From Azolla pinnata (Eukaryota > Streptophyta > Polypodiopsida > Salviniales > Salviniaceae), in the NCBI GenBank assembly GCA_037176905.1, contig JBBBWG010001037.1, forward strand, positions 310-25,309: DNA of 25,000 nucleotides. The letters are read 5' to 3'. Positions 1 to 11,100 of this stretch are shown piece by piece (position 1 is the stretch's first letter; every line of letters begins with the position of its first letter). The position numbers were made by a program, and so were the translations under genes. Under the pieces are notes generated by a model. That model worked only from the letters and a program-made list of their open reading frames with translations, had not been told where the DNA came from and searched no databases.

Positions 1-213
1 CTTCTAAGTTTGGCCTACATTTCTTTATGGAAACTTCCAAACACAAAACCGATCAGATGCATTATTGAACATGAGCAAAATCAATTTGTCTGATCCAGTA
101 CAAAACAGAAACAAAGGCTTTTGCTTTTGAACCAGTCTTCTAAGTTTGGCCTACATTTCTTTATGGAAACTTCCAAACACAAAACCGATCAGATGCATTA
201 TTGAACATGAGCA
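1..213. repeat. Direct tandem repeat, 136-bp period, cut by the window edge
   Basis: Bases 1-77 recur without change at 137-213, starting CTTCTAAGTTTGGCCTACAT, and about 59 bp (78-136) separate them. The first copy begins at the window edge, so more units may lie to the left. The array is inside the segment that matches the alpha-glucosidase upstream region. That region (near 5810-5930) shows only one diverged version, so this duplication is probably younger than the gene duplication. Confidence 0.9.
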
Positions 214-1015
214 GAACCAAGGTAGGGTTTTGATCAGCATTTTCATCAGAGCATCTCGATTGTGCTGTTTATGAGAATACCCACAACAGCAGCGTTTCAA
301 TAAGCTCTAAATTTAGACCCCTCTGATAGGGGACATTTGCATGTATTTGTAGCAATTTGTGATACTAATTGCTCATGGATTAATGCCGGCAATGCATATT
401 AATGAGTTGATAGACATTCTTCCAGCAGTTGTTCCTGAACAGATTGAGTACTTACGCAATGATAGAGTCGATGGAGTTTCTGTACTACGTGCATGAATGC
501 CCAAATGCCCACAACAGACAACATGCTGATTGAAAATATCTCCCTAAATGTGCTGGCAAAATGCTAAACAACACCTGAAATTCGCTGTAATTGATGAATA
601 CAATGACTGTCTGTTCTTCATTATGATTGTGTTGAAGCCGAATGGTATAATCTATACAGTTACTACGATTGTACGATGGCTTGCCAGATTGTATGCTAAT
701 AAATCTATCAATTTTAAATGGTTGCCTCAGTAATCAAATTGCTTTCAAACAGATTAACACTTGCCTACCAACTAATGTAACTAACCACAAGTACATTAGT
801 ATGGTTAATGACTTGTTTGCTGATTTGATTGTGATTGATTAACAAACTGCATGCTCCATTGGTTCGTCAGCAAGTGCGAATTGCATTCATTAGGACCCAC
901 ACAACAAATTACATTCTTCAAAGCATTTAGTTTGTCCTCGTAATGCACATATTGATTATATCTAATGGTGTGTATCTTGTCCACTTGACATCAGTTAAAA
1001 GCTTAATTACAGTTG
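105..1015. repeat. Second copy of the alpha-glucosidase upstream region
   Basis: This stretch aligns with gaps to about 5810-6745 in the same orientation. Shared blocks include GCAATTTGTGATAC (about 352 and 6103), CATTATGATTGTG/ATG (about 619 and 6340), GCCAGATTGTATGC (about 683 and 6413), and ACCCACACAACAAATTA (about 896 and 6602). Similarity ends near AAAGCTTAATT at about 1003 and 6722. The matching copy lies directly upstream of the alpha-glucosidase, so this is best read as the upstream region of a tandem paralogue reading leftward off the window. Open frames here are not conserved between the copies, so it is non-coding. Confidence 0.75.
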
Positions 1016-1829
1016 GAATCCATTAGAATCACAGTTGGACACGACTATGGCGACCCACAGAATCCATTCCTACACATATAATAACACATATCATCAAGAT
1101 CTATAACCGATTTGGCTTGATCCAGTGTTTGTTTCTTTGAATATAGGTTCTGAGATAAATTTGTGTAACAAGTTGTCCCATTAGAATGAATCAATTTGCA
1201 CTTGACATCCAGTAATCATAGTGGCCAGCAATTCCTGAATGCTGCAGTTGCAAGCTCCATGACCAGCAGTAACAATATTAAAAGTCTGCTCGTGTTAAGT
1301 TGATTAGCTGTTTCTTTGTTGGTATCCATCTTTTTTTAATCGATTGGATTTCGTATGTCCATCTTTTTTTTTTGCTTTCCATAATGAGTGGAATGAATCT
1401 TTGTTGGGGTTCAGAAAACCAGGTATTCCTTTATGTCTCTCTTAGTTTATCCTGTCCCAAAAATTTAATTATGAGCTTTATGATCGGTTTCTAGACACAA
1501 GTAAAATGGATGAACTGATATCGTTCTTGCAAAGGCAACCATTTATTCCACAGTGGTGTTGAAGGAAGATGATTGTGTAATTTCAGATACTTTACTGGGT
1601 CAAGTTTGTTTCAACTTTGCTCAGCTTTCTGCAGTACATGCTTTTAGTAGTCCTATAACCCTTCTGATATGATGCCTTAAATTCATGCCTCAAACTAACA
1701 CATTAACTTGTACAATAATCATGAACAGGGCTTCTTGTACTGTAGAATGAGGAGTTCATTCTTTAACTTACAATTTCATACAATGTGAAGTTTAACTATG
1801 GAAATCATTAGATGGCATAGACTCAATGA
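1016..1829. other. Intergenic stretch, no gene seen
   Basis: This is AT-rich sequence between the duplicated upstream segment and the 3' end of the alpha-glucosidase. It holds short T runs (for example 1330-1337 and 1364-1373) in two loosely similar blocks. Small open frames here have no recognisable protein features. I see no tRNA-like fold or transposon terminus. Confidence 0.6.
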
Positions 1830-1835
1830 TTTATT
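1830..1835 (-). promoter_or_regulatory. Candidate poly(A) signal of the alpha-glucosidase gene
   Basis: The plus strand reads TTTATT, which is AATAAA on the coding strand. It lies about 110 nt downstream of the stop codon at 1945. Plant poly(A) signals are degenerate, so this is a candidate only. Confidence 0.45.
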
Positions 1836-1858
1836 TTGCGTATAATACATGGTCAATA

Positions 1859-1910
1859 CAACATTTTCCTGAAGCAAATGTCGTATGCTACATGGTACAG
1901 GAAAATGTTG
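1859..1910 (-). other. Perfect 13-bp inverted repeat in the 3' untranslated region
   Basis: CAACATTTTCCTG at 1859-1871 is followed by its exact reverse complement CAGGAAAATGTTG at 1898-1910, with a 26-nt loop. It lies 35-86 nt past the alpha-glucosidase stop, inside the likely 3' UTR, and could fold as a hairpin in the transcript. A nearby partial direct copy, GATTTTCCTGCAGCAAATGA (1911-1930), resembles ACATTTTCCTGAAGCAAATG (1861-1880). The structure may therefore have come from local duplication. No function is shown. Confidence 0.7.
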
Positions 1911-1944
1911 GATTTTCCTGCAGCAAATGAGGAGACATCTTGCA

Positions 1945-4900
1945 TTATGTGGTCCATTGCACAATGAACGACTTCCCAAGCTGAAGATTCAACTGAGAAA
2001 TCTCGAGTGAAACCTGATCTAAACTCTTGATTTGCACTGATTCTGGTGCATCAATACCATTCACCTTCAAGCTCTTTGGTAAAGAGGAGGTTCCCAACAC
2101 TATGAGTGTCTGTAGGGTAAATTCATTATCCATGGCAAATTTCCCTTCTTTTACCGATGACCACACTTCAAAGTAAGTACCATTACCTTTACTTGCATGA
2201 AAATGGATGAAAGTTGCCTTTCCTTCCTCCACGTCCATCACTACATTCTCTCCATCATCGAGGTACAAAGCTCCGACTGCCCGATCATGTGTTTCTTTCT
2301 GTGGAGTCAAAGAGAAAGCAACAATGAGCTTGAATGGTGTTTTTCTAGCCGCCGTCGTTGTCAAGGCCGAGCCTTGGAGAGGTAGAATCGATCCTTCAGC
2401 GACATGGACATTGGTGGAGTCGAGAGGCGTTAATAGATTTTCATAGGATCCATATTCAGGATGGATCACAACTTGTGAATAATTGAAGAGATTGTACCAA
2501 GTGCCTCGTGGAAAATAGGCATTCACAACGGTTGCACCAGCTGTGAGAACAGGAGAAACCAGTATAGACTTCCCTAACAAGAATTGGGAATCGATTTTCA
2601 GGCTTGTTGGATCATCTTGGAAGTGAAAGAATAGAGGCCTCGCCATGGGAGAACCTAGCTTGTGAGCTTCATATGCAAGGGTATAAAGATATGGCAGAAG
2701 TTGATATCGGAGATCGAGAACTTTTCTAGCTGAATTTGCAACCGAATCCCATAGATAGAGCTCCTGCCGTCTCGAATTCTTGTCCGAATGGTCTCTCGAG
2801 AAGGGATAAAATGCTCCAACTTGAATCCAACGATTACAAAGCTCTTCTGTTGTGTCTCCATTGAAGCCACAGATATCAGCACCGGCCATAGGGATGCCAT
2901 ATAATCCTGAATTGATCACACCCACAATAGAATAAGCAAGGTCATTCCAAGTTGCCCCATTATCTCCTGTCCAGTGAGCTGTATAAGCACCAGAACCGAC
3001 AAAAGTCGATCTTGACAGCACAAATGGTCTTTTGTTGAGTGTTCCTTTCAAAGCTCTGTTGGTGGCTATGGCCTCGCTAAAACCATACAGATTATGTGCA
3101 TTATATTCTAGTATGCCGCCAAAGTGGGTTGCACTTGTGGCTATGGTTTTGGCGCCAATCGACCTCTCCACATAGGAGCTATTGATTTTGTATGGAGGGT
3201 CATCCCATTGCGTAGAAAGATTGTCATTGCATATAAGGCAACATGTTGTTTGGTCATTGAAATTGGGGCAAGCCGTATTTGTGGGCACTGTGCAGGTAAT
3301 CCCAGTACAAAAGTTTGATACCTCATTCATGTCGATCCAAAGCCCATCAAAAGGTACAGTTTCATGGAATTGGGAGATCTCTGACTCCCAAAAAGAATCT
3401 ATAGTTGGATGAAGAAAGTCTGGAAAATATACTGGACCTGGCCAAACTTGACCAAGGTAGTTCTTGCCATCGGACCCTTTTATAAAAATATCTTTCTCAA
3501 TTCCATGCTGGTAAGTGCTGTAATTTGTATCGTCCTTGATGCCTACAGTAAACATATCAACTAGGTATTATCAAGAAAGGGTCACGGAAGAAAATAAAGA
3601 AGAAAATGTTCAATATGTGTTGTTATATGGTTTGATGAGATTAATTACACTAATCAGACTTCATGATTTCTTGGGGTGTTTTCAATACTTCCAGGTTTTT
3701 AAAAAGACATAACTGTTCTCGATGATACATTCGATTTTGGTGAGCTTCTTTACTTTTGCCTTTCCAAAAAAAGAAATATATCTGAATACAGCCAGAATCT
3801 GTGAGAAATAGAGTATGTATAGCTTTTGGTTACCTGGATCAATGATTATAACATATTTTTGATCATTCGCATGAAGCTTATCCACAAAGGACTTGAGTTT
3901 GTCGGCGGGAAAGTTCACAGGATCCACCGTGAAGTCTTTGTAAGCATCCATGTAATCAATATCAGTCCACATTACCTCCAGTGGAATGTTCTCGTCTTTG
4001 TATCTGGTAACCACTGTCTCGAGATCCTCAACATTCTTGTAGCCATATCGGCATTGATGGAAACCTAATCAATCAAGTAGAGATTTATGAGTTCTCACTC
4101 CATCATAGTAGTAGAAATTTCGAGATACACTTCCGAAATACACCTCACAAAGAAAATGTGTCTATATGGGTCTGAAATCCTTAGTATTTGTAGAGATATT
4201 AGGCTCAAATATGATGCTTACAGACTCAACCATGTGGTTATGACTTAGCCCTGAAGTTAAATCTTGAATACAAAGCTGTATCTTGTTTTAAAAAAAATAA
4301 CTTGACTAGTTTTCTGTGTATATGTCTATAGCATTTACTTTCCAACCACAAATGGATAAGGAGAAGAAGCCAAATAGACCTACCAAGAGACCAATATGGC
4401 ATAGGGGCTGGCCGGCCAACAAGCTCAGTGTACTGCTCCATAACTGCGAGCGGAGAAGGGCCCGAGAAGAAATAAAAGTCCAAGACACCTCCGATTACTT
4501 TGTATGTGAGTTTATCCCCCTCGTAGATCACATCCATGCCATTGCTATTGAGGAGAAGAACGCCATGACAATCTCCATTCTTCCTCACATCTATATAGAA
4601 TGGAAGGGATCCGTACAAATTGACATCAGGGTTCATACTTGCTACATCTTCTGCCCACAATGTGTACTTGCTTCCGGGTGCAAGTTTGAGCCCTGCAGGC
4701 CGAGTGCTCTCGCCTATACCATAGAGGGATGCTGATTCGGGAAGGGGTGTGGAAATCTCCAAATACTGGTCTTTGAACACCAGGTTGTTGATATATGGCA
4801 TTGATGACGAAGAGACCGATGGAGATGAGTTGAAAAGAGTCTCCATTGATGAAGTTCTAATGATTGCAAAACCGAATGGGTTCTCGGTGTAGGATAATTG

Positions 4901-5665
4901 GAGATCATTCGAGGCATTGCCATTTGAATCGGGTGATTTTTGAGTGTACTGGCGTGGGAGAAGTGTATGTGGAATTTCCCATCTTGGTTCGTCCTTGTCG
5001 GTGATGTGTACATGGATCCTCTGAGTAGATTCATAGCTGGAAGAACACAAAATCACAACAAGTGGAATAAGATACATCTTCTCAGAAAAACATATGACTG
5101 AGATGTCACATTGTATTTAGCTAGTGTTTTCCAGAACAGCAATGTCAAACACAATCTTACAGCCTCAATCACACAAGTTTTTTGAAGCCATATTGGTTTT
5201 CAGATCTCATGGTTCTATTGTTTTCCTGATCATTTTTGTGCAGGGATTTCGATGAATCATCTTTCACCATATGTGTTTGGGAGAAACCAAACCATGGCAT
5301 CATGAGCTAAGGTTTGCATTTGGTACACGAATGCGCCATAGCTCAGATTAGGTTGAATGCAACCAATGAGAAGAAATGAAGAAGAATTCATGCTGGGAGA
5401 GAGACTCGAACAAGAAGAAGCGTACACCTTACCTTACTTTGAGCTGAAGGGAAGGGATATCAGGCCCATAGTTGGAGGAAGAAGGATTGATTGCTTGCAG
5501 GGTTGCCTCCATAGAATTCGCATGTTGGGCAGAAGACACGAGTCTGTATCCACCAGATGGAGATGAAGGGCTGGTGCCATAGCCACAGAGAACCCAAGAT
5601 TGGATCAGGAAGATGAAGAAGAGAGGGCAAGAAGAAGGAGAAAGAGAAGAAGAGAGCAATGCCAT
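1945..5665 (-). CDS. Secreted/vacuolar alpha-glucosidase, glycoside hydrolase family 31 (4 exons)
   Basis: Exons on the minus strand are 5433-5665, 5036-4384, 4064-3834 and 3542-1945. They join to 2715 nt, giving 904 residues, with canonical GT-AG introns of 396, 319 and 291 bp. GH31 alpha-glucosidases release glucose from the non-reducing ends of maltose and starch-derived glucans. The start MALLSSS gives a hydrophobic signal peptide (about residues 12-30), so entry into the secretory pathway with apoplast or vacuole as destination is inferred. Next come a beta-sandwich N-domain ([29 protein letters not shown]), the barrel ([30 protein letters not shown]), the nucleophile Asp443 in [13 protein letters not shown] and the acid/base Asp566 in [11 protein letters not shown] Cys-rich loop (about 451-477) precedes WDDPPYKIN, as in other plant members. 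Length and motifs fit an intact enzyme close to Arabidopsis AGLU1 (At5g11720). Exon 1 donor choice rests on frame and on the LQLKVS junction. Confidence 0.93.
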
Positions 5666-5713
5666 GTTGAAAGATCCTGAACAATCTGACAGAGCTCTCT
5701 GCATCTGTTTCCC

Positions 5714-5720
5714 TTTATAT
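5714..5720 (-). promoter_or_regulatory. TATA box of the alpha-glucosidase gene
   Basis: The coding strand reads GGATATAAAGGG about 50 nt upstream of the start codon at 5665. This is a good plant TATA match and implies a short leader of roughly 20-25 nt. The start codon is the first Met that gives a typical signal peptide. Confidence 0.6.
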
Positions 5721-5809
5721 CCTGCTCTCTTGCTGGTAACCATGGCCAACAGAAAAATATCTGAGTGTTGAAATTTGGGCATCTGGTCTCCATTTGAAGA
5801 TTCTGTTAC

Positions 5810-6745
5810 TTTCAAAACAGGACTTTTGATTTTGACTATGAAACTAGTCTTTTTTTTTGGCCTTTTCAGATTTAGATAAGGTTCATGAAACCCCCCCCTT
5901 ATCTTGAGATTATTGATCATGGTGCAAAAAGAAGCATAGAGTTGTGGTCAGGCTTATGGTTTTGGATCAGCATCCATTCCGGGAATCTTGATCGCGTGCT
6001 ATTTATGAGCATGCACATAACCGTGACATTCATTAAGAGTTTGATTAAGTAAAATGTGCCCTCAATTAATACCCCCCATTGCGGAAATTTGCGTGTGTTT
6101 GTCGCAATTTGTGATACCAATCGCCTCATGCCATTATGCCGATCAATTATATGAATGAGTTCAAAGACATTCTTCCCCAAAATGAGTTTTTCAGCAATGA
6201 ATTGGAGGCTCTTGAATGCCCCAAAATGCCATAAATGCTGACATGATGGTTGAAATATCCCCCCGTATATGTTGGTAACGACGTTAAACAACACCTAAAA
6301 TTCGCCGTAATCAATGGTGATCCAAAGACTGTCCTTTCTTCATTATGATTATGCCTGAAGCTGAATGGGATCATGATAATACACCAAATATTGTAACTAT
6401 GATTGTATGGCTAGCCAGATTGTATGCAAATAAATCTATCAGTTATTAAATCGCTTTCAAACATATTAATGCCTGCCTGCCAATTGATGTAACCGCAATC
6501 ATATTATAATGGTCAATGACTTGTTTTCTGGTTTTATTGAGAATGATTAGCAAACTGCAGCTACATTGGTTCATCAAAGAGTGCAAATTGCATTCATTAG
6601 AACCCACACAACAAATTAAATTCTTCAAAGCATCTTGTTTCTCCTTGTAAATGCTCTTCGAAGACATATTGATTTCTTATAATGGTATGTAACTTCTCCA
6701 TTTCCATTTGACAGCAGTTGAAAGCTTAATTGCAGTCTGATCATT
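5810..6745. repeat. Alpha-glucosidase upstream region, homologous to 105-1015
   Basis: This is the copy that lies directly upstream of the intact alpha-glucosidase. Similarity to the left segment begins close to the promoter (CTTTTGATTTTGA at about 5822 against CTTTTGCTTTTGA at about 118; ATTATTGATCATG at 5907 against ATTATTGAACATG at about 193). It then runs with indels for about 0.9 kb. The offset of about 5.7 kb is enough to hold the whole gene plus its 3' flank. No open frame is conserved between the copies. Confidence 0.75.
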
Positions 6746-7898
6746 GATTTTAATATGATGGCTCTTTCACTTGCCTGTTTCCCCCCTTGGTTACACTAGA
6801 TGCATCGTATATATGCATATAAGGTAAAATATCCATAGGATATTCAGAAAATACCCATGCAAATATGCTCATGGAAATATGGGAGAAAGCTTTTCATGAC
6901 CAAGAATACAAAACTTTTTATGCATGTGTGCATGCTCGTAGGTGATTAAGACACAACTTTAGACCACTAGATCCAGTAATCAACAACGATTAAGCGGCTA
7001 GGGAATGATTAAGAGTCAAGGATTGAGAGAGGCTTATCTTCCCATAGCTCTTCCAAGTTTAGAGCTGCCTCAAGTGGATTCTTAATCCATTCTTTTCTCA
7101 AGTGCAAAGCACTTGAAAAAGAGAAAATGACTTCTATCAAATGTTTTGAACTAATTGAAAGCTTAGTTGTTTTCAACTCATGACATTCCACGGAGGTAGG
7201 GGACAAGAAGTAGGGATTTAATTGACAGGAGGAAACAGAATATCAGGCATGTTCACATGTCTGACAAGTACGGGTGAGAGCATTGTGATGCATATATGAC
7301 ACGGGGGTTCCATAGGTGTATGGGAGGCTGCTGTATACACACATGATACTCAGATGAGTTTCATGCTACCAACCAAATGGATAGCAAGATGTATCTAATA
7401 GGAACTGACTATTTGAGTGGGAGAATCTGGAAAGCTCCTTCAACACAATGCATTTCCTTTTATCTTTTGGCACAAGGTGATTTTATGAAGGAAATCATCA
7501 TTAAGAGAATGTCCAAGGATTGTTAACTACTTGAGTGCATCGCAAACCTGAATAGATAATTTATCACTCAATGGGCTATTGTTCATCATGTTGCATATGC
7601 ATATCATGGTATTATACAGACATAGGATGCTATGTTTACGATATTGAGGCATTGCTTACTTAAAAAGCGTGCTGCCAAAATGATTTTTGTATGAGCATTC
7701 AAAGTCAGCTGCATTGGGCACGAGATTAAACCAGCAAATTCTGTAAAATAATCTACAAATTGACCATCTTAATTTATTTAAACTGCCAGTATTCTTTAAC
7801 CTATGACTATTTTAGGATCTCCTTGAGCAATGTGTAGATATATAGTATTTTACCCTTTCCTTCTCATGCTTATATACCTATTTTATGGCCAGAATTTG
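6746..7898. other. Intergenic stretch, no gene seen
   Basis: This lies between the duplicated upstream segment and the 3' end of the PH-domain gene. It is AT-rich and single copy by eye. The only open frames are short; a 65-codon minus frame at 7009-7206 has no recognisable motif, splice partner or repeat. I see no RNA gene or mobile-element end. Confidence 0.55.
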
Positions 7899-7904
7899 TT
7901 TATT
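7899..7904 (-). promoter_or_regulatory. Candidate poly(A) signal of the PH-domain gene
   Basis: TTTATT on the plus strand is AATAAA on the coding strand, about 255 nt beyond the stop codon at 8159. It is the nearest exact match I noticed in a fitting position. Plant signals vary, so confidence is low. Confidence 0.3.
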
Positions 7905-8158
7905 AAAAGATTGAGTATGAGATCAGACTCCCAATGTGTCATTCGACAAAATACAAATGAGCACAGTTTAAGGCTCACAAAACCTCTCAATGAAGATTTG
8001 AATGGATAGTGACGGTGTATAAATGGTTCGAATGTATAAATCCCAATAAATTCATGAAGAGAGAATTCATACCTTAAATGTAAATCCTGTGGTAATGATT
8101 GCTGTGCAACTCCTCACCCAGCACATACAATCGTGAAGTTTTTACACTCTGCCTGCTA

Positions 8159-11100
8159 TCAACGTGGCCGGGGAAATTGCATTGGTGGCATTTGAGGCCA
8201 CGTAGGCTGCTGCCCCCTTTGCATAGGTGGCATTGCACCTTGTTGGGTAGTTGGCATTCTTAGTTGCATTGGTTGGGGTTGCATCGGACCACCTGGTTGG
8301 GGCATCCTTCCTTGGATCGGTTGCATGGGACCACCAGTTTGGGCCATCCTTCCTTGGATCGGTTGCATGGGAGCACCTGGTTGAGGCATCCTTCCTTGCA
8401 TCGTTTGCATGGGAGCACCAGGTTGGGGCATCCTTCCTTGCATCGGTGGCATGGGAGCACCTGGTTGGGGCATCCTTCCTTGCATCGGTTGTTGCATGGG
8501 AGCACCTGGTTGGGGCATCCTACCTTGCATGGGTTGTTGCATGGGAGCACCTGGTTGAGGCATCTTTCCTTGCATCGGTTGCATGGGAGCACCTGGTTGG
8601 GGCATCTTTCCTTGCATCGGTTGCATGGGAGCACCTGGTTGAGGCATCTTTCCTTGCATCGGTTGCATGGGAGCACCTGGTTGAGGCATCTTTCCTTGCA
8701 TCGGTTGCATGGGAGCCCCTGGTTGGGGCATCTTTCCTTGCATCGGTTGCATGGGAGCACCTGGTTGGGGCATCCTTCCTTGCATCGGTTGCACGGGAGC
8801 ACCTGTCTGGGGCATCCTTCCTTGCATCGGTTGCATGGGAGCACCTGGTTGGGGCATCCTTCCTTGCATCGGTTGCATGGGAGCACCTGGTTGGGGCATC
8901 CTTCCTTGCATCGGTTGCATCGGTTGCATAGATCCTCCCATTTGTGGCATCCTTCCTTGCATAGGTTGTTGCATTGGACCGCCTTGTTGTGGCATTACTG
9001 CTCCTGGTGATCGACCTGGAGAATTCGTCCCCATGGCTGGAGCAGTAGAGCCAGGTCCCTGAAAGCTCATCACAGCTTGTGGCATCGGTGGATGTGGCAT
9101 GGAGCTCATTTGCTGTTGGAAACCTCTTGGCACAAACCCTTGAGAATACGGTCCGGGTTGTTGGTTATGTGGTGGTTGTGTATTACTTTGGGCTGCTCCT
9201 GGAAACCTTGTTGGTGCCATTGCTCTTGTTTGTGGTGGTGAAGTAGGCCCTTTTGCTCCAGAATATTCTGCAGGAGATTGTGCATAGGCTGCAGGACCCC
9301 CATAATGCATCTGACCAAATGATGCTTGAGGAGGCAAACCTGTTGTTCCTATGGGTCTAGGTTGGCTTGGCATGCTTGAGGTTTCACCTTGGTAGCTTCC
9401 TTGATCCCATCCTGATGCATTTCCTTCGGAAGTATTACTTCCAGAAGTGCCCTCTCCAGCAGAATCTTTGCTGGAAGATCGTTTCTTCATCATGTCGGTG
9501 AGCATATTAGAGTTGGCTACCATCCCCAACACTGACATGGCCGGACTCATGCAGTCTTTGACCTTTCCACTAATCTCTTTCACCTTCATTGCAGTGGTTT
9601 TCAGGGCTTTCAACTGCTCAGCTGTCTCCATAACTTCGCTCCGGATATTGTCATAAATCTTTAGGGGCTGCAGATTTTCATATAGCTTTGAGGGCTGTAT
9701 ACTGTCATAGAGCTTGGTGGATTGTATAGAATCATACAGCTTTGAGGATTGTATTGAGTCATACAGCTTCAAAGCAGCTGATCTGTTTTCCTCCACATCA
9801 GGTTCAAATTGTTGCTGAAGTGATTCACCTTCATCCTCAAAGATTTTAGGGTCCAGATTGAATGAGTACCTTGGTGCTGTAGATCGGATCTAGAACAATA
9901 CATGGGGATCAACCTTCTGATGAGACCCACACATAGAGACCAGAAAAAGAGTTTCTTACCTTGGCTTGGCGTTCTTGCACCACATACAAGGAATTCTGTA
10001 CTTTGACTTTCAGCTTGTCTCTCTCTTGCTTTAAAAGCTGTAAAAAATACAGTAGTTTTTAAGATTTTACAACCTGAATTGTTCATTCAACATGTGAATG
10101 CATAGTTTTTTTTGTTGGGGGGAGGAGGAGAACAATTTGATCCTTGACTGTAGAAAGGGTCTAGTACCTAGTATGTATTATGATGCTTTGCTTCATAGGG
10201 AAATATATCATGCTTCAAGACACAAGATGTTTTACTTATGATCTAAACTATAACTAGATACAGCAGTGTTTACATTTTCAATGTTGTGCCCATGAAAATA
10301 GCTTGCTTTGGCTTGTAGCAGTCCATACAATTGCTGGATTGCCTCTGACTCAATCCTGATCCTTTCACATGCAGGTGTTGGTTCTCCACTACGAGCTTTC
10401 CCTATGTCATTTTAGTTTTTTCCCATCATATCTTCAAATTGCATCCAAACTCTCAACAATCAACGGTTTCAACTGAAAGTCTCTTAGCCAACCTGATAGA
10501 TAATGGTCCAAGATGTCCCAAACAACAATAGCACGCATCAGAGCTCCCTCTTGCTGGTTTGCTTGTGCTTCTAGCTGTGCAACTTCACCCTCTAGCTTTC
10601 CGATTCCATCTTGGACCTTTGTTATCTCTGCCTGATTACTGGGAATGTCAGTTAGATTCTATGACAGAAACCTCCAAATCATTTGAAAGAGAAAAACACT
10701 GAGAATTATAAGTGTGAGTAATTTTTCATGTCCCATGATGATCTCATTGATCACAGCAATTATCACACTCTGCAGAAATATATGAAAACAATTTCCATCT
10801 GAATAAGATGCCATCCTCAAGTTTTACTTCCAGGATTCTGCAACTCACTAAAAGAAAAAGCCGGAAGTAGCGATCATTTAATATAATAATGGTGATATAC
10901 AGTCTCTTGTCTCCTACAGTCCTCATAGGCAATAACATAAATAAAATCATGAAATCAGAACTTATTAATGGAAATGAGAGAGATACGTCTAGTGATTTTA
11001 GTAGGAGATTAGAATCTGTTCTTTTTCTAAGGAAACTATGCCGAAAAACCAATTGATGACAGAAAAACCCATTGGAAATTAAGAACAAAGATTTCATATG

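Noticed and set aside
548..733. 61-codon plus frame in the left upstream copy
   Set aside because: The homologous segment near 6270-6450 has a stop and frameshifts in the same frame, so there is no sign of selection for a protein.
2100..2250. Cys-rich insert in the alpha-glucosidase (residues about 451-477) considered as a novelty; it is encoded near 3230-3310, not here
   Set aside because: Other plant GH31 alpha-glucosidases have a comparable Cys-containing loop before the WDDPPYKIN motif. The coordinates given mark C-terminal coding sequence with nothing unusual.
7009..7206. 65-codon minus frame between the alpha-glucosidase and the PH gene
   Set aside because: The composition looks protein-like (hydrophobic and charged blocks). 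There is no recognisable motif, flanking exon or duplicate, so the evidence is too weak to call a gene or pseudogene.
8010..8060. GGTTCGAAT resembling a tRNA T-loop
   Set aside because: No acceptor stem, anticodon arm or D-arm can be built around it. It lies in the probable 3' UTR of the PH gene.
8251..9062. Long plus-strand open frames (117-248 codons) and a minus-strand frame of 208 codons over the PH-gene repeat array
   Set aside because: They exist only because the 42-bp repeat is a multiple of three, so frames without a stop stay open through every unit. The in-gene minus frame continues into unique sequence and joins spliced exons; the others do not.
10670..10771. Alternative exon between PH-gene exons 5 and 6, with an acceptor-like CTGCAG
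   Set aside because: Its only frame after exon 5 runs into a stop before 10659, and exons 5 and 6 join cleanly in phase without it.
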